Shown in pieces: positions 1 through 9,104 of a DNA stretch of 64,000 nucleotides. A program made the translations under genes and the position numbers. The notes under the pieces are model-generated. The model saw only the letters and a list, made by a program, of their open reading frames with translations. It did not search any database and was not told the origin of the DNA. Each line of letters opens with the position of its first letter. The first letter of the stretch is position 1. This DNA comes from JBGASG01 sp046328035 (GTDB lineage Bacteria; Cyanobacteriota; Vampirovibrionia; Obscuribacterales; Obscuribacteraceae), in contig JAXLXI010000039.1 in the NCBI GenBank assembly GCA_046328035.1, positions 62,001 through 126,000 on the forward strand, in the 5' to 3' direction.

Positions 1-273
1 TTCGAAGAAGACTCTGACCGGATCTGTATCCACAGTGCGGACAATCGCCAGAACGATCAACAGGGTGCAACTGGAGAAAATCGCTGGCAGCGTGAATGGC
101 GATTGTTGCTTGGAAACCAGCGCCCTCTTGCCTCCGCATGCCTAAACAGCTCAAAGTATAAGCGAAGGCAGCTCTATACGGCTGTGGTCCGCCTCGACCG
201 CGCAATCGCCGACAACTTCACAAACTTGAGCCGACCGCAGCTTAGTTGCCGGGAATATAGTGTTCGGAGTTAA
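1..273 (+). other. open frame entering from the window edge, ends 4 nt before the first kinase
   Basis: Frame 1 is open from base 1 to a TAA at 271-273, and the kinase ATG follows at 278. It could be the 3' end of an upstream gene in the same operon. No family is recognisable in the 90 visible codons. The opposite strand is also open here and reads as a hydrophobic stretch (about positions 60-30) followed by charged residues, so a minus-strand membrane protein leaving the window is an equally possible reading. I cannot choose between them from this sequence. Confidence 0.25.
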
Positions 274-277
274 AGTA

Positions 278-2236
278 ATGTCTGGGGAGCGGTCTTACAA
301 CCAATCAGCAAACCAAATGGATTCGATTGACGCCACGATCAGCGGTCGCTATCGCATCGAGCAAGTGCTGGGCATGGGCGGTGCTGGTAAGGTTTGTCTG
401 GCCCAGGACTTGGTCCTCGGCAGACCGGTGGCATTGAAGTTTGTCCACGCTTATACCAGCCATGTCGACCCCGCAGCCGTGCAGCGTTTGCAACGTGAAG
501 CGCTGATCCTCAGTCAGCTTGAGCATCCCAATATCGTACAGGTGTACAGCATCGGGCTCACCGACGATCAAGAAGTCTATTTGTGCATGGAATTCGTACC
601 GGGTCAGTCACTGGAAGATCGACTGGACGGCGGATCGTTACCGCTCAAAGATTGCCTGGCGGTGGCCGAGCAGCTATGCCTGGCAATGATTTGTGCGCAA
701 GAGCACCGGGTTGTGCACCGCGATATAAAGCCAGCTAATGTCTTGCTGACGAAAACTGAAAGCGGTGCGTTACAGGTCAAGCTGGCCGACTTCGGACTTT
801 CGAAAGTCAGGGAGGCGGCGACTGGAGCGGCCGAAGAAATCACTCGCACCAATGCTGTTGTCGGCACGCTGCAATATATGAGTCCGGAGCAGTGCGTGGG
901 ACGGCAGGCTGATTCACGGTCGGATATATATTCGTTCGGGTGTACTCTTTTTGAAACTGTGTTTGGTCTGCCGCCGTTTGCCTCGCAGTCCCCGGCCGAC
1001 CTGATGCGGATGCATATCTCGCAACCGCTGCCCAAGGTGTTAACCGATCCCAAAGCTTCCGGTTGCCCGATTGAACTCAAACGCATCCTGGCGCGTTGTT
1101 TGAGCAAGCAACCAGATCAACGGTATGCCAGTTTTGAAGAATTGCTGGCCGACCTGAGCGAACTCAAGGCAAAGCCGGGACTGGCAGATAGTGGACCGCT
1201 CTCTCTGGACGATGTCGAAGAGCAAGCCGCCGGACACTGGTGGACCAGAAAAGTGATTTTATTGTCGTTGATCTTGCTGGCACTGGCCGCCGGCGGTTTG
1301 ACTTGCCTGTGTGCGTTCGATGGACGGCCGGTGATGGCCGTCTCCGACTGTATCGATGCCGGTGGAAGACCGGCTTTCGTGGCTCAATGGGTCGCCACCG
1401 TTGGGCGAGTCTTCGGAGAGGATAAAGCAGCTGGACTGTCCTTATCCACCCTGGAAAGCCCGCAATTTCTGATGTGGACGCCCGACCAACAGGCGGACTT
1501 GAGCGAACGACTACTGAGGCACTTGCTGGGCAAGAAACTGTCAACACAATCCGCGCCGGCCAGATTTGCGGTGGCACTCAAGTTGCTTGGTGCGGCGCTG
1601 GACAAGATGGACGCCACCATCGCCGGCCGGCAGTCAATGTCGGACAGTGACTCGCGCCACTTGCAGGAGGCGACTGACTTTCTCCTCAATGCTCATTTGA
1701 CGGAGGACCAATGGCGCGTGTTGTTGCAACCTGTGCTGATGCACGACAGTCGCATTAACCGTGACGGACAGCCTCAGGTGCGCGTTGATAGCAATTTCCA
1801 GATTTTCGATGAGCTGGTTGCCGAGACCCTCGCTCACAATTCCATTACGGCCAAGCGCAACGGGCAGTTGATCATGCTGAGATTTTTGGGCGCTGGACAG
1901 GCAGCCAGACTGCGTGCCCAGTGGCCCGCCGTTGCTCATTATGCCTCTCGCGCACTGGAGTTCACTGAAGATAACCCCAACCCGGACTGTGAATTGATGG
2001 CGCGCGTGCTGCTCGCCGAGCATGCCATCTGGCAGGGGCGGATGCAAGACGCGGGCGAGCAAATGACTCAGTGTCGGAAGTTGAGTGACACCTGGGAACT
2101 GTGGCCTTATACAGAGGTGGAGATGAAAATGGCCGAGCGTGTATATATGAAAGCCGCTGCCAGCCCGACTCATGAACTTGACATGAATGTTTTCCTTGCA
2201 CCGCCGGCGGTGCCGGTTGATCGGCAATCGCAGTAA
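278..2236 (+). CDS. membrane-anchored Ser/Thr protein kinase
   Basis: Hanks-type (PknB-like) kinase of 652 residues. The catalytic domain covers about residues 20-295: glycine loop at 32-39, ATP-anchoring Lys54, HRDIKPAN catalytic loop from 147, DFG at 171-173, and SPEQ in place of APE. One membrane span follows at about 325-347, and the C-terminal 300 residues are helical, repeat-like and unassigned, presumably a sensor or interaction domain on the far side of the membrane. The ATG at 278 is preferred to the GTG at 260 because GGAG lies 8-9 nt upstream of it. The gene is convergent with the next kinase, with a 10-nt gap. The kinase activity is well supported by motifs; the signal it senses is unknown. 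Confidence 0.93.
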   Translation: MSGERSYNQSANQMDSIDATISGRYRIEQVLGMGGAGKVCLAQDLVLGRPVALKFVHAYTSHVDPAAVQRLQREALILSQLEHPNIVQVYSIGLTDDQEVYLCMEFVPGQSLEDRLDGGSLPLKDCLAVAEQLCLAMICAQEHRVVHRDIKPANVLLTKTESGALQVKLADFGLSKVREAATGAAEEITRTNAVVGTLQYMSPEQCVGRQADSRSDIYSFGCTLFETVFGLPPFASQSPADLMRMHISQPLPKVLTDPKASGCPIELKRILARCLSKQPDQRYASFEELLADLSELKAKPGLADSGPLSLDDVEEQAAGHWWTRKVILLSLILLALAAGGLTCLCAFDGRPVMAVSDCIDAGGRPAFVAQWVATVGRVFGEDKAAGLSLSTLESPQFLMWTPDQQADLSERLLRHLLGKKLSTQSAPARFAVALKLLGAALDKMDATIAGRQSMSDSDSRHLQEATDFLLNAHLTEDQWRVLLQPVLMHDSRINRDGQPQVRVDSNFQIFDELVAETLAHNSITAKRNGQLIMLRFLGAGQAARLRAQWPAVAHYASRALEFTEDNPNPDCELMARVLLAEHAIWQGRMQDAGEQMTQCRKLSDTWELWPYTEVEMKMAERVYMKAAASPTHELDMNVFLAPPAVPVDRQSQ

Positions 2237-2246
2237 TCAGGGGCAC

Positions 2247-4325
2247 TCAGTCGAGTTTGCCTGAAAGGCGTATTGAGGCGGCCTGTGACCGTTTGCCGTT
2301 GGCGATCAAGACTTTTGTATATTCCTCCAGTGCCCACTTGTACAGGTTGCTGTCTGTGCTATGGGCAGCTGCCTGCAGGACGGCTTTGCGCGCAACTGTT
2401 TCTGCTTCGCTATATTGTTTGGACTGGCGCAGATAGCGTCCCTGCAGAACGAGCAACTGCAGGTCGTCTCGCTGTGCACCTCCCAGGCGGTGAGTCTGCA
2501 GCGCTCTCTGGATCAGGCGGCTGGCCTTTTTGTATTCCTGGCAGGACGCAGCGCACAGCGCCGCTTTCTCGTAAATGCGCGTGCGCTTCTCGGCATCGGC
2601 ACCGGCGCTCAAATCAATGCTGCGATCTGCAAGCTGGCTGGCTCTTCTGAACTCACCCAACTTCAGGTAAAAACTACAGGCGTCCTGGGCAACGCTGAGC
2701 TGCATGGGGTCGTTTGCGGCGTACGCACTTTGACAGAGACTGAGCAAACGGGCGCAATCGCGGTCAGCGTCCGACTGCAGCCGGCAGTTGGACTCAGCCT
2801 GGCACAGTTTTCGCAACGGCTCGATGCACTGCGCGCTGTTCCTGCCGTGCGCTATCTCAGTCAGGGCAAGCCACTGCGTGAGATAGCCGAGCGCCTCCCG
2901 ATCGGCGTTTGCGTCGAGCGATGCCAGGCTGGCCTCGCGCCAGGCATCGCAGCGCAACTGAGCGCGGCTTTCCCGAGGCGAGTCGGACGCCAGGGCCAGT
3001 TGCGCTTCCAGCACCGCCTTGATAAAGACGGCAGACTCTTGTGTGCGCACTTCGCGCCCGTATATGCGTTGCATGGTCCGTCCAAGTTCCACCATCTCAG
3101 CCGAGTGCAATCGACCGTGGGTTTTCAGCCACTGGAAAGCTCTCTTTCCCAGCGCTTCGGCGCGATCCAGGTCGTTGCTTCGCTCCAGGCTACTCAGTTC
3201 AGCCAGCATCGCAGACGCACTATCGTTTTGCTTTTGCGCTCGTGAGTCCGGACCTGGTGTTGACAGTGGATGGAAGGCAAAGTGCAAGAGTGCGGCCGTC
3301 GCGGCCAGCGCTAGTATGCCACCGACCACCTGAGCCGGTCTCAATCGGCGTCTGGGCTTGCTCAAATCCGAGAGTGCCGCCAGCAATTCTCGCACGCTCT
3401 GATAGCGCTGATCTGCCTCTCTTTGCATGCACTTCAGCGCTATCTCTTGAATCGCCGGTGGAATGTCGAGATTCTCGTATTTGAGGCGATTGGAGCGGTT
3501 TCGTAAATGCTCGCCCATGATCTCGAAAGCCGTGTGTCCTTCTACTGCTTTCTTGCCGGTCAGCATTTCGTAAAAGATGCAACCCAGCGAGTAAATGTCG
3601 GTGCGGGCATCGAGCGAGTGCCCGACCACCTGTTCAGGGCTCATGTAGGAGGGCGTGCCGATCAGATATCCGCTCGAGGACAGCTGCTCCTCCCTCTCGG
3701 CGTCGAAAGCTTTTGCCAGTCCGAAGTCGACTATCTTGACGCTTTCATCATCTTTGCCTGTGACCACCATGATGTTGCCCGGTTTGAGATCGCGGTGCAT
3801 AATCCCGTGCGCGTGTGCTTCCTGAAGCCCGAGGGCGATTTCGTTCATAAGGCGCACAGCGCGCGGCACAGGCAACAACTTTTCTGTCTTAAGTACGCTG
3901 GACAGGCTCGTGCCATCGACAAGCTCCAGCACCAGATACGGTTGCCCGGAGCTGAGAATACCGAAGTCGAAGACACGGCAAATGTTTGGATGATCGAGAC
4001 GGGCGACGAGCCGGGCTTCCTGGCTGAATCTTTGAATCTTCAGGGCGTTGGAGACCAGGTCGGTGCGCAGTAATTTGAACGCCACTGTGCGCCCCAGGTC
4101 GACTTGCAGAGCGCGATAAACCAGGCTTGACGCACCAGCGCCTATCAATTGCAAAAGCTGGAACTTGTCGGCGACTACCTTGCCGATAAATTCATCACGC
4201 GAAACCGGCAACAAAATTGTGTCGTCTGCCGAGCATTTGACTGTCTCATCTCCCGCTGCAAATCGTTGCCCGCATGACGGGCAGTACTTTTCGACGGAAA
4301 TACCGTTGGGGCACACAAGAATCAA
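2247..4325 (-). CDS. Ser/Thr protein kinase with N-terminal zinc ribbon and C-terminal repeats
   Basis: A 692-residue protein. It starts with a four-cysteine ribbon (C5, C15, C18, C31), then a kinase domain at about 53-320 (ATP Lys84, HRDLKPGN from 177, DFG at 200-202, SPEQ), a membrane span at about 333-351 and a TPR-like C-terminal region of about 330 residues. The glycine loop reads GAGASS, so its third glycine is replaced by serine, which some active kinases tolerate. An N-terminal zinc ribbon before a cytoplasmic kinase is less usual than the C-terminal parts. It is convergent with the first kinase and divergent from the esterase gene at 4485. Membrane topology and target are not visible from sequence. 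Confidence 0.92.
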   Translation of the reverse strand: MILVCPNGISVEKYCPSCGQRFAAGDETVKCSADDTILLPVSRDEFIGKVVADKFQLLQLIGAGASSLVYRALQVDLGRTVAFKLLRTDLVSNALKIQRFSQEARLVARLDHPNICRVFDFGILSSGQPYLVLELVDGTSLSSVLKTEKLLPVPRAVRLMNEIALGLQEAHAHGIMHRDLKPGNIMVVTGKDDESVKIVDFGLAKAFDAEREEQLSSSGYLIGTPSYMSPEQVVGHSLDARTDIYSLGCIFYEMLTGKKAVEGHTAFEIMGEHLRNRSNRLKYENLDIPPAIQEIALKCMQREADQRYQSVRELLAALSDLSKPRRRLRPAQVVGGILALAATAALLHFAFHPLSTPGPDSRAQKQNDSASAMLAELSSLERSNDLDRAEALGKRAFQWLKTHGRLHSAEMVELGRTMQRIYGREVRTQESAVFIKAVLEAQLALASDSPRESRAQLRCDAWREASLASLDANADREALGYLTQWLALTEIAHGRNSAQCIEPLRKLCQAESNCRLQSDADRDCARLLSLCQSAYAANDPMQLSVAQDACSFYLKLGEFRRASQLADRSIDLSAGADAEKRTRIYEKAALCAASCQEYKKASRLIQRALQTHRLGGAQRDDLQLLVLQGRYLRQSKQYSEAETVARKAVLQAAAHSTDSNLYKWALEEYTKVLIANGKRSQAASIRLSGKLD

Positions 4326-4484
4326 TTCCGCTGGTGGGGCTGGCTGGAGTAAAAGCGCGACCGAATTAAATGAGTGTGAAACGAGCCGATAAATGATGGC
4401 GCTTCATGCGGATTTTATACCGTCTCTGCTCCAATATTTTGTGCTGTCTTTTTCACTTTTTAGAAGCTGAGAATCAGGTGAAAG

Positions 4485-6242
4485 ATGTCTGCAGATACTT
4501 TGGAAAGTCAGGTAACGCGCCAGGTAACGGAGCAAGTTGAGGCGCATCATGCAGCTATGTCCGCACAAAGTTATCTGGCGCGGGCCGCTAGCACGGTTTA
4601 CAACCCGGCCGCCGTTACTTTGCGTGAGTTGGTGCTGGTGGGCGAAGAGCTCGAAAGAGACCATGGGCGCGGTTATATCTCAAACGACGCGCAGCGGGCG
4701 GACAGCATCAGGCAAAAAATCGAGGCCGATCGCCAGGCTCTTGGGCATTCGCTCCAGGTATCAACCACGGTCAGCGGTTTGCTGAGCAGCGCACCATTGT
4801 TTGTGCCGGGCAAAATCGGCTGGCTTGCCAGTGCCGCACTGGGAGCACTGAATGGCGCCTCGCCGCGGGACAGCCGGCAAAATCAGACCGCCGATGCCTT
4901 TCTAGGAGCGGCGAAGGGACTGGCGTTCAAAGGCGTTTTCACTGCCTCGGCAGGACTGCCGGGTGGATTTCTGACGCGCACGGTCTTTATGGCGTCGGGA
5001 CAGCGGGCTCTCGATGTGTCGTTGAACCGCAGCACCTATTTAGATTTTGCAACTGGAGGCATCGACGTGTCCGGCGGGCTTTCGCGAACAGCTCGCGTTG
5101 TTTTCAACCCTTACAGTCTGGGAGCGGATGCCGGCAGCCAGGCGCTATCTGCGGCCGCCGCCGTGGGTCTCAACTACCTGACGGCCGGGAGCATCGGTCG
5201 CAATCCACTTGTGTTGACCATGGTGTTGGGAGCAATGAGCGGGTTTAACTGCAGTATTTCCGGTGATCTCCGCAACTATTTCGAACTGGGGGTGCCAATT
5301 TCTCCGACGCGCTCGTTGGTCAGCGGCTCAGGACACGCTTTGCTGGGAGCTCTGGCGGCGCTGCCCGGCGGTGTGGTGCGGCAGCACCAGGACCTTTTGC
5401 GGCGAGCCGAGCTGCTCGAACAGACAAAGTCGCCGCCCCTGCCGGGGACGCTTCAGCGCATCATGGTGGATGGACGGGAAGCGCTTCTGCGCCTGCCTGC
5501 CGGTCGTGGAAGCCGTGATGCGAAGCTGCCGCTGGTGGTACTGTTACATGGCACCGCCGGTAGTGCCGGTGAGATGGCCGCCAAGACGCGCCTGTTTCAA
5601 AAGGCTGATGCACACGGCCTGATGCTGCTGTTTCCTGAAGGAAACGATGTGCTGGCCGATCGGTCCTTGCGCGTCTGGCATATTCCAGTGCCCGGGCTGT
5701 CTAATCGAGGTGGAATAGCTGCTGACGCGCGCTCTGTTGCCGCTTTGATCGCCGATGTGCAAAAGCGGTACGGCGGCGATCCGGGGCGAACAGAGGTATG
5801 GGGCATGTCGGCCGGCGGGACGGTGGCCAGATCGATTGCCACTAACTATCCGGAGCGCGTGTCTGCGTTGGGACTGGTGGCTGCTCCGCATGTGGGTGCG
5901 GACATACCGACGGGCGTGCAGACAACCGTCATTTCCGGCGATTATCTCTCCAGCGGACGCGGATTATTGACCGCTCTAGGGCTCCGTCCGCAGGGCGACC
6001 TCATTCAGTCTTTGCAGCAGGCTAATGGAATCGAACTGAAGAAAGTGCACCACGCGGGGCGCGTGACGGTCCAGCAGTTCACCGACAACAAGGGACTGAA
6101 AATCACGGATGTACATGTGGACGGAGCCCGCCACAGTTGGAACGGCAATCATGCAAACGCGGCAGGCGACCAGCCCGGACCGGTCTCTCGCCTTTTACTG
6201 AGCAGATTGCTGCGCCGCTCGAGAGCCCCGGCCGCCACTTAG
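4485..6242 (+). CDS. alpha/beta hydrolase of the PHB depolymerase/LpqC esterase type with a long unknown N-terminal region
   Basis: The C-terminal 260 residues are an esterase: LHGTAGS oxyanion-hole segment near 354, nucleophile elbow GMSAGG with Ser442, and a terminal GARHSWNG motif with candidate catalytic His550, as in polyhydroxybutyrate depolymerase/LpqC esterases. The first 320 residues are Ala/Gly-rich with hydrophobic stretches and match no family I recognise. No signal peptide is evident at the start. AGGTGA lies 4 nt upstream of the ATG. The substrate cannot be read from the sequence; polyester or acetyl-polysaccharide esters are typical of the family. The gene is followed after 93 nt by a TetR regulator on the same strand. 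Confidence 0.8.
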   Translation: MSADTLESQVTRQVTEQVEAHHAAMSAQSYLARAASTVYNPAAVTLRELVLVGEELERDHGRGYISNDAQRADSIRQKIEADRQALGHSLQVSTTVSGLLSSAPLFVPGKIGWLASAALGALNGASPRDSRQNQTADAFLGAAKGLAFKGVFTASAGLPGGFLTRTVFMASGQRALDVSLNRSTYLDFATGGIDVSGGLSRTARVVFNPYSLGADAGSQALSAAAAVGLNYLTAGSIGRNPLVLTMVLGAMSGFNCSISGDLRNYFELGVPISPTRSLVSGSGHALLGALAALPGGVVRQHQDLLRRAELLEQTKSPPLPGTLQRIMVDGREALLRLPAGRGSRDAKLPLVVLLHGTAGSAGEMAAKTRLFQKADAHGLMLLFPEGNDVLADRSLRVWHIPVPGLSNRGGIAADARSVAALIADVQKRYGGDPGRTEVWGMSAGGTVARSIATNYPERVSALGLVAAPHVGADIPTGVQTTVISGDYLSSGRGLLTALGLRPQGDLIQSLQQANGIELKKVHHAGRVTVQQFTDNKGLKITDVHVDGARHSWNGNHANAAGDQPGPVSRLLLSRLLRRSRAPAAT

Positions 6243-6335
6243 TAAGCCCGGTCGACCGGTTGACAACCCTCGGCGGTCAGGATTGATTTCTATCTAGTAC
6301 ACTCAAGCGAGGAGATGTACGGGCAGGATTTTTGT

Positions 6336-6932
6336 TTGGCAAGACCTCGCGCGGATGATTACAACGAGAAGCGCCGGTATATTCTCGACAATGCCGCCAA
6401 GCTGTTCTCCGAACAGGGATTCAGCGGCACTTCGATAGCAGCCATAGCTGACTATTGCGGCACATCAAAGGCGCTTCTCTATCACTACTACGAATCGAAA
6501 GAAGCGCTTCTATTCGACATGCTCAACTCGCACTGCCAGCTGTTGGTCGAGACATCGTCGCGGGCTGTGTCCGGCAGGCGGTCGGCGGAAGAACGTCTGG
6601 GTACCTTCATCTCGGAGCTGATGGCGCTTTACTCGGAGGCCAAGCACAAGCATGTAGTTTTGCTCAACGATCTGCATTGCTTGCCGTCCCGGCAGCAGAA
6701 GCAGGTGCGCGACCTGGAAAAACAAGTAGTGCAGACGCTCAAAGAGCTGGTCTTGGAATTGCGTCCGGAGCTGGCGCCGGCCACTTGCACCGCCCTGTCC
6801 ATGTATCTGATGGGTGCCATCAACTGGACCTACACCTGGTTCAATCCGCGAGGTTCGATGTCTGCAGAAGATTTCGCCGCGTTGGCGACTGCGCTTTTTC
6901 TTAAAGGGCTGGTCAACTATGACGAGGATTGA
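6336..6932 (+). CDS. TetR/AcrR-family transcriptional regulator
   Basis: A 198-residue protein with a typical N-terminal TetR helix-turn-helix (residues about 10-55: AAKLFSEQGFSGTSIAAIAD and then SKALLYHYYESKEALL). The C-terminal helical domain is divergent, as usual for ligand binding. An ATG at 6315 also opens the frame, but its GGAG is directly adjacent, whereas TTG 6336 has AGGA 7 nt upstream, so I take TTG 6336. A palindrome of the kind bound by TetR proteins sits in front of the diiron oxygenase gene that starts at 8501, making that gene the likely target. The 3' end overlaps the convergent gene by 20 nt. Confidence 0.88.
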   Translation: MARPRADDYNEKRRYILDNAAKLFSEQGFSGTSIAAIADYCGTSKALLYHYYESKEALLFDMLNSHCQLLVETSSRAVSGRRSAEERLGTFISELMALYSEAKHKHVVLLNDLHCLPSRQQKQVRDLEKQVVQTLKELVLELRPELAPATCTALSMYLMGAINWTYTWFNPRGSMSAEDFAALATALFLKGLVNYDED

Positions 6933-7299
6933 ACCCGGTACTATGGGTAGTATCGCGATTGATCGTATTGATGGCGCTGAACATGGCAGAAGCTGCCTTA
7001 CGGGCGTGATGATTGGCTTTCACCGCTGAGTCCTCGGTGATCAGCGAAAACGCATCGCGGGCGTTGCGCAGTTCATCGAGGGCCCAGAGAGTTTTGGTGA
7101 GAGCTTCGCCCTCCAGCTCGTCCAGGGCATCGATAATTTCCAGCTCGGTTCGCTGGGTTTCCTCGGCGATCAGGGTTTTGACCAGGGGCTCCTGGCTGTT
7201 CACTTTCAAAACGGCGCAACTTCTCTCCAGAGATTCAAATCTGGCTGCCAGCCCGCTCATGCGGCTCAGCGCACTGTTCAACAAACCGACTGCATGCAT
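6913..7299 (-). CDS. small helical protein of unknown function
   Basis: 128 residues, predicted all-helical and rich in Glu, Leu and Ala; no family recognised. The ATG at 7299 has GGAG 8 nt upstream and is preferred to an earlier in-frame start at 7329. A TTTCAC direct-repeat promoter lies 79 nt upstream (7378-7411), shared with other small genes in the window. The 3' end overlaps the convergent TetR gene by 20 nt, so transcription of one could disturb the other. Confidence 0.7.
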   Translation of the reverse strand: MHAVGLLNSALSRMSGLAARFESLERSCAVLKVNSQEPLVKTLIAEETQRTELEIIDALDELEGEALTKTLWALDELRNARDAFSLITEDSAVKANHHARKAASAMFSAINTINRDTTHSTGFNPRHS

Positions 7300-7377
7300 A
7301 GTTATATCTCCACTCTCAAGCCACGCCATCTGGAAGCTCGCCGCTTATGACGGTGAGCATTCAGAGCCAACCACGCA

Positions 7378-7411
7378 AGCTTATCGGTCAGCCGGTGAAA
7401 CAGCCGTGAAA
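7378..7411 (-). promoter_or_regulatory. TTTCAC direct-repeat promoter of the 6913-7299 gene
   Basis: Read on the minus strand: TTTCAC-GGCTG-TTTCAC (7411-7395), 11 nt, then TAAGCT (7383-7378) as -10. It has the same spacing as seven other sites in the window. Confidence 0.65.
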
Positions 7412-7412
7412 T

Positions 7413-8501
7413 TTAGAAGATCGGGACTATTTTGTCGGCTTCGAAGGAGACTGATTCGCCGTCCACGCCGATCTCGGGCAGCGCCGGGAATTTGATGTCG
7501 TGCGGCTCCAGCACCGCTTTCAGGCGCAGAATCGCGGTGCGCCAGTTTTCGCGGCGTTGTTCCAGGCTGAGGACACCCAGACCGGCTTTCCGCGCTGTTT
7601 CTTCCAGCGCCCGCTGGGCTGGTATGAACGTCTCGGGCAAGTGCCAGAACTCGGCCGGCGGCTCGTAAAGAACGCCGGACAAGAAAACAAAACCGGCACG
7701 AATCTGTTTGGTGATCATCGACTTGTCCTCAGCCGACAACCCGGGCAAGACATGCTTGAGAAGAGCCAGGCAGAAACTCAGATGACGTCCTTCGTCCCGC
7801 CCGATATTGCGGAACGCTTCTTTAAATACCGGAATGGTTGTGGTTTCACTCATGCTGTGGAAGAGCGTTGCTGCCGCCACCTCACCGAACAGGAACGAGC
7901 TGAACAGAATTGGCATGGAGTACAACTCAACTGCCTTCTTATAGCCGCTCCAGTAGCGGGCACCATTGTGGTAAAGCCATTCGATATTATTGCGAGCCAG
8001 CTTTCCCAGCGGTGTGAGCGGCTCATAACCAAGCGGGCCGCCAGGCGTCATCTTATTGATTGCACGCCCGCAGACTTCCTCATGATTCATTTCGTCGCGA
8101 GTGACGGAGAAGAAACATTTACGAATCGGGTCTTCCTCGTGTACTTCGTAAGCATGAATCATGGCCCTGGCAAAGACAGCCGGTCCGGAAGCATCGAAAA
8201 CGGACAACAGAGACCACCAGTAAGCGATCGCGTAGCGCTCATCCAGCGAAAAGTCTTCGGCATTCAGGGTATCCCAGGGTAACTTACTGGGCGACCAGGG
8301 GCAATCGCGCGACTGCTCGTAAATCTCCATCAGCCGGGGAGTTTCGACTCGCCAGTCGAAGGGGAAGATGTTTAGCCGGTCCAAAATCTTTGGCGCCGAC
8401 TCCGTTTCGAGCAATAGCTGCTCCGGGTTTGGCATCTCCGTTTGCGTCGAGGGCGGGGCAATAAGCTGATTTTCCAGGGACATCTGAGCAATACCCGTCA
8501 T
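7413..8501 (-). CDS. AurF-like ferritin-fold diiron oxygenase
   Basis: A 362-residue protein of the p-aminobenzoate N-oxygenase AurF/diiron oxygenase type. Iron-ligand signatures are visible: a Glu in YEVHEEDP, EMNHEEV about 20 residues later, then SFLFGEVAAAT and DEGRHLSF, giving the two Glu/ExxH half-sites of a ferritin-like four-helix bundle. Such enzymes oxidise amines or other small substrates with O2; the substrate here is unknown. The frame can be extended to TTG 8540, but ATG 8501 has an AGGA/GGAG ribosome site and leaves the TetR-type operator (8521-8540) outside the coding region. Probably repressed by the TetR protein encoded at 6336. Confidence 0.82.
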   Translation of the reverse strand: MTGIAQMSLENQLIAPPSTQTEMPNPEQLLLETESAPKILDRLNIFPFDWRVETPRLMEIYEQSRDCPWSPSKLPWDTLNAEDFSLDERYAIAYWWSLLSVFDASGPAVFARAMIHAYEVHEEDPIRKCFFSVTRDEMNHEEVCGRAINKMTPGGPLGYEPLTPLGKLARNNIEWLYHNGARYWSGYKKAVELYSMPILFSSFLFGEVAAATLFHSMSETTTIPVFKEAFRNIGRDEGRHLSFCLALLKHVLPGLSAEDKSMITKQIRAGFVFLSGVLYEPPAEFWHLPETFIPAQRALEETARKAGLGVLSLEQRRENWRTAILRLKAVLEPHDIKFPALPEIGVDGESVSFEADKIVPIF

Positions 8502-8520
8502 ATTATCCTGCTCCGGTTGA

Positions 8521-8540
8521 TTTACCGACCAATCGGTCAA
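8521..8540. promoter_or_regulatory. TetR-type operator upstream of the diiron oxygenase
   Basis: TTTACCGA-CCAA-TCGGTCAA: 8-bp inverted arms with one mismatch around a 4-bp centre, 20-39 nt upstream of ATG 8501. ACCGA/TCGGT half-sites are typical of TetR-family operators. The nearest TetR gene is at 6336-6932. Confidence 0.6.
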
Positions 8541-8679
8541 TGAATATTTTACAGCCAGACGGGTTTTTTGGGGCTCGCATCTGAAGCAGAACTTAAGTTT
8601 TGATGGGGCGCACGACTTTAGAGCAAAAATACCTGCTGACCATCATCGGGTTTGGAGGCGGACACGGAGACCAGCGCTA

Positions 8680-8973
8680 TTAGTGCCTGGTTATTGTCGG
8701 CACTTCATGACGGCGACTGGCAGGAGTGACCCGCACGATCAACGTCTCGCGATATGCGTTCATAAATACAACCGCCGATTCATCAGGATACCCCTGGGCT
8801 GAAACGCCGTCACTGATCGCTCTGTTTTCCTGAGCATCCTGATGGCTCAAAATCTCAGCCGCGGCCAGTGTCAATCTCGGATCTAAGATGCCGGGAACCC
8901 CAGTTTCGGCTTGCTGCACTAATAAGTGTATGGACTCGCCCAGGTTCTCCGGATGCACAAACTGTACGGTCAT
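8680..8973 (-). CDS. small protein of unknown function
   Basis: 97 residues; no recognised domain. The ATG at 8973 has GGAGG 5 nt upstream, so I prefer it to the in-frame start at 8991. A TTTCAC-type promoter ends 33 nt upstream (9006-9039). The gap of about 180 nt before the diiron oxygenase start (8502-8679) holds the TetR operator and nothing else I can support. Confidence 0.6.
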   Translation of the reverse strand: MTVQFVHPENLGESIHLLVQQAETGVPGILDPRLTLAAAEILSHQDAQENRAISDGVSAQGYPDESAVVFMNAYRETLIVRVTPASRRHEVPTITRH

Positions 8974-9005
8974 AACAGCCTCCGCTTTCAATTGCCAGTT
9001 CTCTC

Positions 9006-9039
9006 AAGATACTCTCTCCTCTCTAAAAGACGTGTGAAA
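9006..9039 (-). promoter_or_regulatory. TTTCAC direct-repeat promoter of the 8680-8973 gene
   Basis: On the minus strand: TTTCAC-ACGTC-TTTTAG (9039-9023), 11 nt, TATCTT (9011-9006). The second half-site is imperfect but the spacing is exact. Confidence 0.55.
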
Positions 9040-9046
9040 TGCTATG

Positions 9047-9104
9047 GCACCGTCAATAGGTCTGGCACCATTTGCGGTGCCAAACCTGAATCTATTGATG
9101 GTGC
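9047..9104. repeat. nested inverted repeat (58 nt)
   Basis: Outer arms GCACCGTCAATAG (9047-9059) and CTATTGATGGTGC (9092-9104) pair over 13 bp with one G-T. Inside is GGCACC-N6-GGTGCC (9064-9081). It lies between two divergent TTTCAC promoters (9006-9039 and 9153-9186). The inner hairpin recurs almost identically at 24721-24738. Confidence 0.7.

Noticed and set aside
6248..6265. Palindrome CCGGTCGACCGG with TTGACA as an autoregulatory TetR site and promoter
   Set aside because: The half-sites differ from the 8521-8540 operator and no -10 lies at 16-18 nt from TTGACA, so I do not call it.
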